This document shows, piece after piece, positions 42,908 through 52,445 of a stretch of DNA of 64,000 nucleotides (the first letter of the stretch is position 1; each line of letters starts with the position of its first letter). The position numbers and the translations under genes were made by a program. The DNA is taken from assembly GCA_946221065.1 (NCBI GenBank), contig CAMIIO010000007.1:69317-133316 (forward strand), read 5' to 3'. This DNA comes from an uncultured Rothia sp. (lineage in GTDB: Bacteria; Actinomycetota; Actinomycetes; Actinomycetales; Micrococcaceae). Below the pieces are notes generated by a model. It was given only the letters and a program-made list of their open reading frames with translations, was not told the DNA's origin and did no database searches.

Positions 42908-44545
42908 TTATTTCACCTTCGATGAGCCGGAAGTATTAGGGAACATCGCGTCGGGACGGTCTTTACCATCCCACATAAAGATATTTACCTTGCCATCGGC
43001 GCGGGCGGTGTTGGCGTAGGAAGCCGAAGAAACGGGAGTCGGGCGATCACCGGTTCCACTGAATGCATCATCGTAGAGCATTCCAGGGCCACCGTCGGTA
43101 TCGAGCGAGCAACCAATCTCTTCGAGATTGTGAGCGTCCTCCATATGGGCACGCGGAATTACGTAGCGTTCGTTGTACTTGGAGATCGCCATGAGACGGT
43201 ACATTTCGTAGACCTGTTCACCGGTCATTCCCACAGATTCAGCGATGGATTCATCACCCACTCCGCCTAAGGTAATGTCGCGCATATAGGAGCGCATGGC
43301 GGCAAGTTTCTTCAGCACATCAACAATCACTGTGGTGTCTCCTGCGGTGAAGAGCTCGGCAAGGTACTCCACCGGAATACGCAACGAGTCAATGGCGCCA
43401 AAGAGGTTGTCCTGGCTCTCGGCATCGTGCCCCTGTTCCTTAAGTAGGTCAATAATCGGAGACAGCGGCGGCACGTACCAAACCATCGGCATGGTGCGAT
43501 ACTCGGGGTGCAGCGGAAGGGCGATTTTCCATTCCTTCGCCAGCTTATACACCGGCGACTTCTGCGCAGCCTCAATCCAAGACTGCTGAATGCCCTCGCG
43601 TTTAGCGGCGGCAATCACCTCTGGGTCAAAGGGATCCAGCATAATATCGAGCTGCGCCTCGTAGAGATCCTTCTCGTCCGTAACCGACGCGGCTTCACTC
43701 ACGCGATCGGCATCGTAGAGGAAAATACCGATGTAGCGCATACGCCCCACGCAGGTTTCCGCACACACGGTAGGAATACCGTGTTCCACGCGCGGGTAGC
43801 AGAACGTACATTTCTCTGCCTTACCGGACTTGTGGTTAAAGTAAATCTTCTTGTAAGGGCAGCCGGTAATGCACTGACGCCAACCACGACACTGATCCTG
43901 ATCCACCAGCACAATACCGTCCTCCGAGCGCTTATAGATTGCACCCGAGGGGCAGGACGCCATACAGGAGGGGTTCAGACAGTGCTCACAGATACGCGGC
44001 AGATAGAACATGAAGGTCTTTTCAAACTCGAATTTGATTTTCTCTTCAGATTCCTGGCGAATCTTCTGAACAATTGGATCCTCATTACCGGTCACGAACG
44101 TACCGCCAAGGTCGTCGTCCCAGTTCGCGGACCAGTCAATCGCCGTATCTTCGCCGGTAATCAGCGACTTCGGCTTAGCCACCGGGAAGTCATCGCCCAT
44201 CGGCGCGGTAATCAGATTCTGGTAATCATACGTCCAGGGTTCGTAGTAGTCGCTCATCTGCGGCTGCACGGGTGAGGCAAAAATCGTGAAGAGCTTCTTA
44301 AAACGGTTACCCGCCTTCAGTTCCAAGCGACCCCGCTTATTCAGCGTCCAGCCACCCTTCCACTGTTCCTGATCCTCATAACGCTTGGGGTAACCCAGAC
44401 CGGGGCGAGTCTCCACATTGTTAAACCAGACGTACTCGGTGCCGGCGCGATTAGTCCACGCCTGCTTGCAGGTTACCGAACAGGTGTGGCAACCCAGGCA
44501 CTTATCCAGTGCCATAATCATTGAAACTTGAGCCATAACGCGCAT
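42908..44545 (-). CDS. narH: Respiratory nitrate reductase beta subunit
   Basis: Electron-transfer subunit with four iron-sulfur clusters between NarI and NarG. The 545 residues contain cysteine groups CLGCHTCSVTC, CEHCLNPSCMASCPSGA, CRGWRQCITGCPYKK (with the Trp that marks the [3Fe-4S] site) and CTFCYPRVEHG...CAETC. The ATG overlaps the narG stop by one base (TAATG) with GGAGG 10 nt upstream; a second ATG three codons in is possible. Confidence 0.97.
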   Translation of the reverse strand: MRVMAQVSMIMALDKCLGCHTCSVTCKQAWTNRAGTEYVWFNNVETRPGLGYPKRYEDQEQWKGGWTLNKRGRLELKAGNRFKKLFTIFASPVQPQMSDYYEPWTYDYQNLITAPMGDDFPVAKPKSLITGEDTAIDWSANWDDDLGGTFVTGNEDPIVQKIRQESEEKIKFEFEKTFMFYLPRICEHCLNPSCMASCPSGAIYKRSEDGIVLVDQDQCRGWRQCITGCPYKKIYFNHKSGKAEKCTFCYPRVEHGIPTVCAETCVGRMRYIGIFLYDADRVSEAASVTDEKDLYEAQLDIMLDPFDPEVIAAAKREGIQQSWIEAAQKSPVYKLAKEWKIALPLHPEYRTMPMVWYVPPLSPIIDLLKEQGHDAESQDNLFGAIDSLRIPVEYLAELFTAGDTTVIVDVLKKLAAMRSYMRDITLGGVGDESIAESVGMTGEQVYEMYRLMAISKYNERYVIPRAHMEDAHNLEEIGCSLDTDGGPGMLYDDAFSGTGDRPTPVSSASYANTARADGKVNIFMWDGKDRPDAMFPNTSGSSKVK

Positions 44546-47500
44546 TAGTAGGTAACCTCCTGTTTGCGGCGGCGGATGACCGAGACGATATCTCGCTGGT
44601 TGCCGGTGGGTCCTAGATAGTTGAAGGCGTATGCCTGGTGCGCGTAGCCGCCCACAAGGTGGGTGGGCTTCACCAGAATACGGGTGACGGAGTTGTGAAT
44701 ACCACCGCGTTTGCCGGTGGCTTCGGACTTAGGAATATCTACCAGGCGCTCCTGCGCGTGGTGTACATACACCACGCCCTGCGGTAAGCGGTGTGAGACG
44801 ACGGCGCGACCGACAAACACGCCGTTTGAGTTCACGCACTCAATCCAGTCATTATCTTTGACCCCAATACGTTCGGCGTCCTGCGGGCTCAGCCAAGCAT
44901 GTGAACCGCCGCGAGAAAGCGCGAGCATGTAGAGATTGTCGTGGTAGGAAGAGTGAATAGACCACTTATTGTGCGGGGTCATGTACCGCACGGCAATCGT
45001 GACTTCGTCTTGCTGCTCACCCAACACCGGGGAGTTGAACAATTGGTGCATATCTAGTGGTGGGCGGTAAGTGGGCATCTGCTCCCCCATCTCGCTCATC
45101 CAGTCGTGATCCAAAAAGAAGTGCATACGACCGGTCAGCGTGTGGAAAGGTTTAAGCTGCTCGGTGTTCAGCGTAAACGGTGCGTAACGACGTCCGCCGG
45201 TTTCCGAACCAGACCACTCGGGCGACGTAAACACGGGGCAGGGGCGGTCCTGTGTATCACGGAACGTAATGCGCTTTTCTTCGTTGCCCTCAGCCAGGTG
45301 AACAAACTTCTTGCCCACACGCTTCTCTAGCTCCCTAAAGCCCTTGACAGCCACCGGGCCGTTGGAGGTTCCGGACAGCGCCAGGATAGTATCGCAGAGT
45401 TTGACGTCCGTATCCAGTGCCGGGCGTCCTGCACCCTTACCGGAATTCATGACGCCGTTCTCATCGGCAAGCTTGGCAAGCTCGTCATTCACATCCACGG
45501 TGATTGCCTTGGTAGTGGTGCCCAGCGTGGAGAGCAACGGACCGACCGAAGTGTACATCTCATACAGTGCCGGATAGTCACGCTCAACCATCGCAAAGAT
45601 TGGCATGTTCTTACCGGGCACACCGGGAACCCCCTGGTTCTTCCAGTCGGGTGCGTGCCCGCCGGGCTGGGCAATCTGACCAGGGGTATCATGCTGAAGC
45701 GGTACGGACACAATATCTTTACGAGCCGGCAGATGCTTCGCGGCTAAACGAGAGAACACCCACGCCAATTCCTTGAAGATCTGGTGATCCGTCTTAGTCT
45801 CCCAGGGCGGATCAATCGCCGGAGAGAACGCATGGATATACGGGTGCATATCGGTGGAAGAAATATCGAATTTCTCGTACCAGGTAGCAGCCGGGAACAC
45901 GACGTCGGAGGACAGCGTGGAGGAAGTCATGCGGAAGTCCGCGGTCACCAACAAATCCAGTTTGCCTTCCGGCGCCTGATAGTACCACTTCACCTCACGC
46001 GGCTTCGAGTTGACCTCATCCTCACCCATCACGTTGTTGTGGGTACCCAACAGGTGCTTGAGAAAGTACTCTTCACCCTTTGCCGAAGAACCGAGCAGAT
46101 TATTACGCCACAGCATGAGAGTACGCGGCCAGTTCACCGGGTTGTCGATGTCCTCCACCGAGAACTGAATCTCATCGGAGTTCAACCCGCGCGCCACGAA
46201 CTCTGCGGGAGTCTGCACCTCTCCCCGAGCGACGGCGTCGGCAGCCTGCTCGGCAAGTTCGGTGGAGTTCTGGTTGAACTGCGGATACATGGGCATCCAC
46301 CCCATACGAGCGGTACGCGCAATAATATCGGCGGTATGCACACCCTTCAGCTCACCCTTAGCCAACGGTGACTGGAGCGAATCACTAGAATACCCGTCCT
46401 GACGCCACTGATCGGTGTGCATATACCAGAACGACGTACCAGCCTGGGTGCGCGGAGGACGAATCCAGTCCAGCGCATTCGCCATATGTGCCCAGCCGGT
46501 AATAGGTCGAGCCTTTTCCTGGCCCACATAGTGAGCCCAGCCGCCACCATTACGACCTTCACAACCACACATCTGCAAAAGCGCAAGAATCGAGCGGTAG
46601 GTGGCGTCGCCGTGATACCACTGGCAAATACCGGCACCCATAATAATCATGGTGCGTCCACCGGAATCAATAGAGTTCTTAGCAAACTCACGAGCCACAC
46701 GAATCACCGCTTCGGCAGGAACCGAAGTGATTTCCTCCTGCCACGCCGGAGTGTACGCGGTTTCAACATCTTCAAAGGAGCTTGCCGCGGAACCGGGCAA
46801 ATGCAAACCGGGGCGAGCCACACCGTACTGAGCCAGCATAAGGTCAAACACAGTACAGACTTCCATACCCTCAACAACAACGGTAGGCACACCGCGAGTC
46901 ACCACATACCCAGCACCGTTGGGGGTATCGAACACGGGAATAGAAATCTCGGCAACACCGGTAGAACCACCGGGAACATCCGCAACCGACAGCGCGGGCT
47001 TGACCCCTTCAAGATCAAGATTCCACTTACCCATATCCTCTGTGTTATAACGGTGACCCATCGTGCCGTTAGGAACCACCACGTTGCCGGTCTGCTTATC
47101 AATCAGCGCGGTCTTAAAATCCGCATCCGCCATCTGCGCACCGGCAGTCAAATCGGCAGCCTTCACAAACTTATGCGGAACCTTAATGCCATCCTCACGG
47201 GTTTCCAAACGCACCAGGAACGGGAAATCGGTGAACGTGGAAGTATAATCCTCAAAAAATTCCACGCGCTGATCCACAAAGTTTTCCTTGAGAATCACGT
47301 GCCCCATAGCCATCGCGAGCGCCGCGTCTGTGCCGGGCTGTGCGGGTAACCATTCATCGGCAAACTTGGTGTTATCGGCGTAGTCCGGGGAAACCGTGAC
47401 CACTTTGGTGCCGCGGTAGCGAACCTCTGCCATCCAGTGCGCGTCCGGGGTGCGGGTTACGGGGATGTTGGAGCCCCACATCATTAGGTAGGTGGCGTCC

Positions 47501-48297
47501 CACCAGTCGCCGGATTCGCGCACGTCGGTCTGATCGCCAAAGACGTGCGGGGAGGCAACGGGAAGGTCCGCGTACCAGTCGTAGAAGGAGGTCATCACGC
47601 CACCGAGCCGCTCGATGTAACGGGCGCCGGAGGCATGGGACGCCATAGACTTAGCGGGAATGGGTGAGAAGCCGATGTTGCGGTCGGGACCGTATTGCTG
47701 GATGGTATTGATTTGCGCAGCGGCAACGATTTCTAGGGCTTCGGTCCAGGTGCCACGAACGAGTCCGCCCTTACCGCGGGCTTTGACGTAGCGCTCGCGT
47801 TTGGTGGGGTCGTTGACGATGGATTTCCAGGCGAGGACGGGATCGCCGTGGTGTATAGCTTTGGCTTCGCGGAACATTTCGAGTAGTGGTCCGCGGATGT
47901 AGGGGTACTTCACGCGCGAGGGCGAGTAGGTGTACCAGGAGAAGGCGGCGCCGCGGGGGCAGCCGCGGGGTTCGTATTCGGGTCGGTCTGGGCCCACGGT
48001 GGGGTAGTCGGTAGCCTGAGCTTCCCAGGTGATTACGCCGTCTTTGACGAAGACCTGCCAGGAGCAGGATCCGGTGCAGTTGACGCCGTGGGTGGAGCGG
48101 ACTACTTTGTCGTAGCTCCAGCGGTCGCGGTAGAAGACGTCGCCGCGACGTCCACCTTCGCGGAATACGGCGCGTCCGTCGTCGTTTTCCTCCCATTTGG
48201 AAAAGTATTTTCCGAATTTGAGGAGTTTTTCGGAGAAGGGACCGTCTGGGCCGGGTTGTGCGGGGCGGGTGGAGCCCTGGGCTGTTGTCTCAGTCAT
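44545..48297 (-). CDS. narG: Respiratory nitrate reductase alpha subunit
   Basis: Catalytic subunit that reduces nitrate to nitrite at a bis-MGD molybdenum centre on the cytoplasmic side. The 1250 residues match the family. The FS0 cluster ligands are visible as His70, Cys74, Cys78 and Cys113 (THGVNCTGSCSW, PRGCPRGAAFSW). The segment FYDWYADLPVASPHVFGDQT carries the aspartate region that binds Mo in this family. There is no twin-arginine signal, as expected for a membrane-bound Nar enzyme. It begins narGHJI-narK, 98 nt below the cofactor gene at 48396. Confidence 0.98.
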   Translation of the reverse strand: MTETTAQGSTRPAQPGPDGPFSEKLLKFGKYFSKWEENDDGRAVFREGGRRGDVFYRDRWSYDKVVRSTHGVNCTGSCSWQVFVKDGVITWEAQATDYPTVGPDRPEYEPRGCPRGAAFSWYTYSPSRVKYPYIRGPLLEMFREAKAIHHGDPVLAWKSIVNDPTKRERYVKARGKGGLVRGTWTEALEIVAAAQINTIQQYGPDRNIGFSPIPAKSMASHASGARYIERLGGVMTSFYDWYADLPVASPHVFGDQTDVRESGDWWDATYLMMWGSNIPVTRTPDAHWMAEVRYRGTKVVTVSPDYADNTKFADEWLPAQPGTDAALAMAMGHVILKENFVDQRVEFFEDYTSTFTDFPFLVRLETREDGIKVPHKFVKAADLTAGAQMADADFKTALIDKQTGNVVVPNGTMGHRYNTEDMGKWNLDLEGVKPALSVADVPGGSTGVAEISIPVFDTPNGAGYVVTRGVPTVVVEGMEVCTVFDLMLAQYGVARPGLHLPGSAASSFEDVETAYTPAWQEEITSVPAEAVIRVAREFAKNSIDSGGRTMIIMGAGICQWYHGDATYRSILALLQMCGCEGRNGGGWAHYVGQEKARPITGWAHMANALDWIRPPRTQAGTSFWYMHTDQWRQDGYSSDSLQSPLAKGELKGVHTADIIARTARMGWMPMYPQFNQNSTELAEQAADAVARGEVQTPAEFVARGLNSDEIQFSVEDIDNPVNWPRTLMLWRNNLLGSSAKGEEYFLKHLLGTHNNVMGEDEVNSKPREVKWYYQAPEGKLDLLVTADFRMTSSTLSSDVVFPAATWYEKFDISSTDMHPYIHAFSPAIDPPWETKTDHQIFKELAWVFSRLAAKHLPARKDIVSVPLQHDTPGQIAQPGGHAPDWKNQGVPGVPGKNMPIFAMVERDYPALYEMYTSVGPLLSTLGTTTKAITVDVNDELAKLADENGVMNSGKGAGRPALDTDVKLCDTILALSGTSNGPVAVKGFRELEKRVGKKFVHLAEGNEEKRITFRDTQDRPCPVFTSPEWSGSETGGRRYAPFTLNTEQLKPFHTLTGRMHFFLDHDWMSEMGEQMPTYRPPLDMHQLFNSPVLGEQQDEVTIAVRYMTPHNKWSIHSSYHDNLYMLALSRGGSHAWLSPQDAERIGVKDNDWIECVNSNGVFVGRAVVSHRLPQGVVYVHHAQERLVDIPKSEATGKRGGIHNSVTRILVKPTHLVGGYAHQAYAFNYLGPTGNQRDIVSVIRRRKQEVTY

Positions 48298-48349
48298 AGT
48301 TTTAGTCTAACGAATTTTAGGTATGAAAAATATCAAATAAAAATGTTCG

Positions 48350-48365
48350 CTAATTAGCTAATCAG
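48350..48365. promoter_or_regulatory. Direct repeat of a near-palindrome upstream of narG
   Basis: CTAATTAG followed directly by CTAATCAG, 53 to 68 nt before the narG start. The 98-nt gap between the cofactor operon and narG has no terminator. The repeat could be a regulator site. No clear FNR-type site (TTGAT-N4-ATCAA) was found. Confidence 0.35.
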
Positions 48366-48395
48366 AGAGAAGTTTTAGTGTCCGAGCAAGAAAAT

Positions 48396-49631
48396 CTAGT
48401 CAGCTTGACCGTCGAGCCAGGCACCCAATCCACCAACCAGTACGTACAGCTTGAATATGTCGTTTTTTGCCAGAACCTTTGCCGCGAACTCGGCTCGCGG
48501 AGTTGACGAACAAGACACCACCACCGATTCAACTCCAGAAAAATTTTTTCTTAAATATTCTTTCAGCGTGTCGGAACCATCCAATTCCAGCAACTCGCTC
48601 AACGGCAAAGAATAAGCGCCGGGGATATGGACTGCCGTAAACTCCGCTCGTTCGCGCGCATCCAACAGCACAGTCTCGGAACTGTCACTCAGTTCTCGAT
48701 ACCCGTCCCACGACAGTCCTGCTACCTGTTGCACCCCAGCAACATCCACCGGGTTCTTTGTATCAGGTAACTCACGGGCAACAGAGGTAGAACCTGCCGC
48801 ACCTATCGTTCCAGAAATACCGTCTACAGCTTCCGTACTCTTCACAGAACTCAACGGAGAAGACTTCTGCCGCTCGAACGAGGGCGCAAGCGGAATATAA
48901 TCCCATTTTCCGCTCAGCCCAGAATAATAGCCCACCTCCCCCACCAGCGGGGAACCAATTCCGGTCAGGACCTTGAGCGTCTCCATAGCCATGGACGTTC
49001 CTACTACTCCGGCAAGAGCACCCACGACCCCTGCCGTGGAACAGGTAGGTACGGCGCCAGGCGCCGGATCGTGTGGATACAGATCCTCATAAACCGGCCC
49101 TTTATCTGCCCAAAACACGCTGAACTGAGCATCAAAGCCAAGAATCGCACCCCAAATATGGGCTATACCCGCACCCGCACAATAGGCAGAAATTATATGT
49201 CTGGTAGAAAAATTATCGCTACCGTCCACTACCGCCTGAGCACCGGCGAATACTTCCGCCGCGTTCTGCTCGGTCAGATGCCGCTTCACCACTCGCACCG
49301 TAATCAGCGGGTTCAGCTCCCGTAAGGTGGTAGCGGCAGAATCCGCTTTGGGCTGACCCACATCGGAAAATCCATGAATAATCTGCCGGTGCAGGTTCGA
49401 GAGCTCCACGGCGTCGTCGTCAATCACGGTGAGAGTCCCGACGCCGGCCGCTGCCAGATATAACAGCGCGGGGGCACCCAGCCCACCGGCGCCCAGAACG
49501 GCAACGTGCGAGGTACGAAGCTTCTTCTGTCCGGAAATACCGAGCTCGGGCAGAATGAGCTGCCTAGAATACAGCTTGTATTCCAGAGGGGTGAGTTCTT
49601 CATACGTCAGAGGAGTCTTAGGCTCCGTCAA
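48396..49631 (-). CDS. moeZ: Molybdopterin-synthase adenylyltransferase/sulfurtransferase (MoeB-rhodanese, MoeZ type)
   Basis: Activates the C-terminal glycine of MoaD with ATP and then supplies sulfur. The ThiF/MoeB domain shows the nucleotide loop GAGGLGAPALLYLAAAGVG, DDDAVELSNLHRQIIH and the catalytic cysteine in PTCSTAG. The C-terminal rhodanese domain (about the last 105 residues) has LLDARERAEFTAVHIPGAYS and an active cysteine in VVVSCSS. The two zinc CxxC pairs of E. coli MoeB are missing, as is usual for MoeZ. The start is uncertain; TTG at 49631 gives TEPKTPLTYEELTPLEYKLY and overlaps moaE by 14 nt, ATG at 49655 is the alternative. Confidence 0.9.
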   Translation of the reverse strand: MTEPKTPLTYEELTPLEYKLYSRQLILPELGISGQKKLRTSHVAVLGAGGLGAPALLYLAAAGVGTLTVIDDDAVELSNLHRQIIHGFSDVGQPKADSAATTLRELNPLITVRVVKRHLTEQNAAEVFAGAQAVVDGSDNFSTRHIISAYCAGAGIAHIWGAILGFDAQFSVFWADKGPVYEDLYPHDPAPGAVPTCSTAGVVGALAGVVGTSMAMETLKVLTGIGSPLVGEVGYYSGLSGKWDYIPLAPSFERQKSSPLSSVKSTEAVDGISGTIGAAGSTSVARELPDTKNPVDVAGVQQVAGLSWDGYRELSDSSETVLLDARERAEFTAVHIPGAYSLPLSELLELDGSDTLKEYLRKNFSGVESVVVSCSSTPRAEFAAKVLAKNDIFKLYVLVGGLGAWLDGQAD

Positions 49632-50115
49632 TGCCCACCCATTCCATGCGACCATCGGTGAGTTCCTGCTCTTTCCAGATAGGTACTTCAGCCTTAACAC
49701 GATCTGCCGTGCTCTGGCATGCCTCAAAAGCTTGACCACGATGTGCCGCCGCGGCAAGCACAGTCAGCGCCGATTCCCCGATAGCAATAGGCCCCACGCG
49801 GTGTACAGCCCATAACCGAACCCCCGGGATGTCGTGAGCAACGGAAGCGACGACGTCGGCAATAAAATCCGCCGCCTGCGGGTGAGCGGAATAGGACAGC
49901 CCGGCAACGGACTCGCCGTGGTCGTGATTGCGCACGATTCCGTCAAAAATGACCAGCGCACCCATCTGATCCGTCATCACCTCACGGCGTGCCCGGGCAG
50001 CGATCGGCTCCAAGGGGGACTCGGTGATATCGGTAAAAATCACCTGAGAACGCTGCGGTTCGAGGGGTTCCTCATTCGCCGCGATAACCGAAGGTTCATT
50101 CGGTTTAGTGGTCAT
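49618..50115 (-). CDS. moaE: Molybdopterin synthase catalytic subunit
   Basis: Large subunit of molybdopterin synthase, which uses MoaD thiocarboxylate to put two sulfurs into precursor Z. The 165 residues include GALVIFDGIVRNHDHGESVA and LWAVHRVGPIAIGESAL, and the conserved AHRGQAFEACQ with the catalytic lysines VKAEVPIWKEQ. GGAGG lies 6 nt before the ATG at 50115. It overlaps mog by 11 nt upstream. There are about 45 residues before the core, a little longer than usual. Confidence 0.94.
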   Translation of the reverse strand: MTTKPNEPSVIAANEEPLEPQRSQVIFTDITESPLEPIAARARREVMTDQMGALVIFDGIVRNHDHGESVAGLSYSAHPQAADFIADVVASVAHDIPGVRLWAVHRVGPIAIGESALTVLAAAAHRGQAFEACQSTADRVKAEVPIWKEQELTDGRMEWVGIDGA

Positions 50116-50611
50116 GGTAGTCCTCCAACTGACGGCAAATATGGCGGATAATCGGTTCAAGCACGGCGCACCCGTCTTTTACGCCGCCCTGAGAACCGGG
50201 TAGGGTCATCACAAAGGTTTTTCCAATCACTCCGGCAACACCACGGCTCAGCACGGCTGCCGGAGTAGACTCCATCCCTTTTTGCCAAAAGGCATGCATA
50301 ATGCCCGGAACCTCTTTATCCAGATGTGGGCGCACCGCTTCCACGGTTTGATCATCGGTATTTAGCCCGGTTCCTCCACTGAGCAGAATCATGGTGGGTA
50401 GGTTGCCCGCCGCAACCAGCGCCGCAAAATGCTCCACCACCTGATTATCGGCAATCACTGTGGCATCCGGTGTTGCAAATCCTTGCGAGCGTAGCCATTG
50501 CACGGCAATCGGGCCGGATTTGTCTTCGTAGATTCCTTTGGCGGCTCGTGTTGAAGACACAATCACTAACCCGCTACGGTCTTCGGGCATTTCGTAGGGT
50601 TTATCGCTCAT
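50105..50611 (-). CDS. mog: Molybdopterin adenylyltransferase (MogA/MoaB family)
   Basis: Adenylates molybdopterin before molybdate insertion. The 168 residues have GLVIVSSTRAAKGIYEDKSG, the family motif LLSGGTGLNTDDQTVEAV, and the ending TLPGSQGGVKDGCAVLEPI. The ATG at 50611 has GAGGGAG upstream and overlaps moaC by 11 nt; the longer frame lacks support. MogA and MoaB cannot be told apart by eye. Confidence 0.92.
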   Translation of the reverse strand: MSDKPYEMPEDRSGLVIVSSTRAAKGIYEDKSGPIAVQWLRSQGFATPDATVIADNQVVEHFAALVAAGNLPTMILLSGGTGLNTDDQTVEAVRPHLDKEVPGIMHAFWQKGMESTPAAVLSRGVAGVIGKTFVMTLPGSQGGVKDGCAVLEPIIRHICRQLEDYHDH

Positions 50612-51119
50612 TCTTTTCTCCCTCGCTACCGGTAGCGGATTCGGTGGCGGACCAGTCACCGGATTTTCCGCCGGACTTTTCCAGTACACGAATGTTGGTT
50701 ATAACCGCGCGCTTATCCACGGCTTTAATCATGTCAAAGATGGTTAGCGCCGCGGTAGATACCGCGGTCAAGGCTTCCATTTCTACCCCCGTCACCCCGC
50801 GGGTTTTTACCAGTGCTTCGATTCGCACGCCGTCGTCAAGCCGTTCAAAATCTACCGTAATTTTGCCTAGGGACAGCGGGTGGCACAACGGAATAATAGT
50901 GGGAGTTTGTTTAGCTCCCATGATTCCGGCAACACGCGCCACAGGTAGCGCGTCTCCTTTAGGTAAGTCGGCGGCAAAGATTTGCTCGACGACGTCGGGG
51001 CGGGTGAACACAAAGCCCTCAGCTACCGCGGTGCGGGTGGTGATGTTTTTCTCGGTAACGTCCACCATATGTGCCGAGCCGTCTTCGCGAACGTGAGTGA
51101 GGTGTGCAGATTCTGCCAT
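50601..51119 (-). CDS. moaC: Cyclic pyranopterin monophosphate synthase
   Basis: Works with MoaA to turn GTP into cyclic pyranopterin monophosphate. The 172 residues contain THVREDGSAHMVDVTEKNIT, AGIMGAKQTPTIIPLCHPL (the active-site loop) and TGVEMEALTAVSTAALTIFD with KAVDKRAVI. The C-terminus has a short Ser/Gly/Glu tail. AAGGA precedes the ATG. It lies 30 nt below moeA. Confidence 0.97.
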   Translation of the reverse strand: MAESAHLTHVREDGSAHMVDVTEKNITTRTAVAEGFVFTRPDVVEQIFAADLPKGDALPVARVAGIMGAKQTPTIIPLCHPLSLGKITVDFERLDDGVRIEALVKTRGVTGVEMEALTAVSTAALTIFDMIKAVDKRAVITNIRVLEKSGGKSGDWSATESATGSEGEKNER

Positions 51120-51149
51120 GTTGTTCCTTCCGTAAGTACTGATGCTCTG

Positions 51150-52445
51150 TTAGCGCCGCTGAAAATTCAAGGGATACCAGCGAACGACATCTCCTGCGCG
51201 GTACTCGATACCGGGCTCGATAACTGCCAGGGCATTTGCTTGGGCGGCATGGTGCAATAAGTGAGATCCTGTGAGGGGGTCAAGGATAATTTGTTGCTCC
51301 GTGCCGTTCTCAAGAAGTCGAGCCCGCCGATACTGTGTTTTTCCCTCCGGGCCGCGCACAGGCTCATCTGACATCAGGGTAGCTACGTGGGGAACCGTTT
51401 TCTCTCCGGCAAGAACAGGGCGGAGCACCGTCATGTAGGTCACCAGTGTGCTCACAGGGTTTCCCGGAAAACCCATCCAGGGAATACGTCCAGCGGGGCC
51501 CTCCAGAATAATCACTCCTTGCGGTCCGCCCGGTTGTTGTGTAACGTGCCCAAACCAGCTCTCTGCCACGTGCAACGCCCTCGTACTGCTCTTTTGCCCG
51601 GCAAGAAGGACGCTGGCGTTCTTAACCACCTCAAATTTACCGTGACTAATGCCGCCGGAGGAAACTACAAGGTGCGGGGCATAGTCCGCAATTTCCCGGT
51701 CAAGAATTTGTAGTAGCTCATCCGGATCATCGCTAATCTGCGCTCTCTTGCTCGTTGCCCCGTCCTCCGCCAGCAAGGCTTCAAGCATAGGCCCGTTAGC
51801 ATCGCGCAACTGCCCCGGCTGTAATTCCGTGTTCGAAGAAACTTCGTCCCCTCCGGTCAGAACCAGCACTTTCGGGGTGTAGCACAGCACCTCGGTAATC
51901 CCTTGGCTAGCCAGCACTCCTAGCAGTGCCGGGCTGAGCCGCGCGCCGACGTCGGCTAGCAGCTCCCCCTCGGCAAGGTCCTCGCCGGGGTAGCGCACAA
52001 ATTGCCCAATGTCTGCCTTCGGAAGCACCACCTGCGCGTCTTCGGGCTGGAAGTGAGCCGGTTCTCCGGTGAGGGTGAGCGCCCGTTCCTCCGGAATCAC
52101 ACAGTCATAGCCAGGTGGCAGTGGTGCGCCCGTCATAATGGGCAGAGCGATATCCTCGTTCGGCTCAAAGCCCTGAACGTTTGTTCCGGCGGCAACATCT
52201 GGCCCTACTCTAAAGGTGCGGTTTCGTCGCTGTGCGGCAGCGGCGGTGAGCGCATATCCGTCCATCTGCGAGTTGGCGAATGCCGGAGAATTTTCCCGAG
52301 CGTATAGTTGCTCGGCAAGAAGTTTTCCTGCCGCGGCGGCAAGTTGGACGGTAGAAGTGGCGGTAGCCAGACAGGGCATGAATCGGCGTCGTACCAGGTG
52401 CTGATATTCGGAGGGAGAAAGCCGGTGTTGAGAGGGCAAGAGCAT
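51150..52445 (-). CDS. moeA: Molybdopterin molybdenumtransferase (MoeA), copy 1
   Basis: Inserts molybdate into adenylated molybdopterin. The 431 residues contain SPAFANSQMDGYALTA, the segment IMTGAPLPPGYDCVIPEE, VLVLTGGDEV and the MoCF-like GGISHGKFEV with PWMGFPGNPVSTLVTYMTVL. Its ATG overlaps the modB stop by one base. A second MoeA is encoded by the divergent operon at 56320. Confidence 0.95.
   Translation of the reverse strand: MLLPSQHRLSPSEYQHLVRRRFMPCLATATSTVQLAAAAGKLLAEQLYARENSPAFANSQMDGYALTAAAAQRRNRTFRVGPDVAAGTNVQGFEPNEDIALPIMTGAPLPPGYDCVIPEERALTLTGEPAHFQPEDAQVVLPKADIGQFVRYPGEDLAEGELLADVGARLSPALLGVLASQGITEVLCYTPKVLVLTGGDEVSSNTELQPGQLRDANGPMLEALLAEDGATSKRAQISDDPDELLQILDREIADYAPHLVVSSGGISHGKFEVVKNASVLLAGQKSSTRALHVAESWFGHVTQQPGGPQGVIILEGPAGRIPWMGFPGNPVSTLVTYMTVLRPVLAGEKTVPHVATLMSDEPVRGPEGKTQYRRARLLENGTEQQIILDPLTGSHLLHHAAQANALAVIEPGIEYRAGDVVRWYPLNFQRR

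Noticed and set aside
47771..48196. Arg-rich 141-codon frame within narG on the same strand
   Set aside because: Out-of-frame reading of certain narG coding sequence with simple Arg/Pro/His make-up; a shadow.
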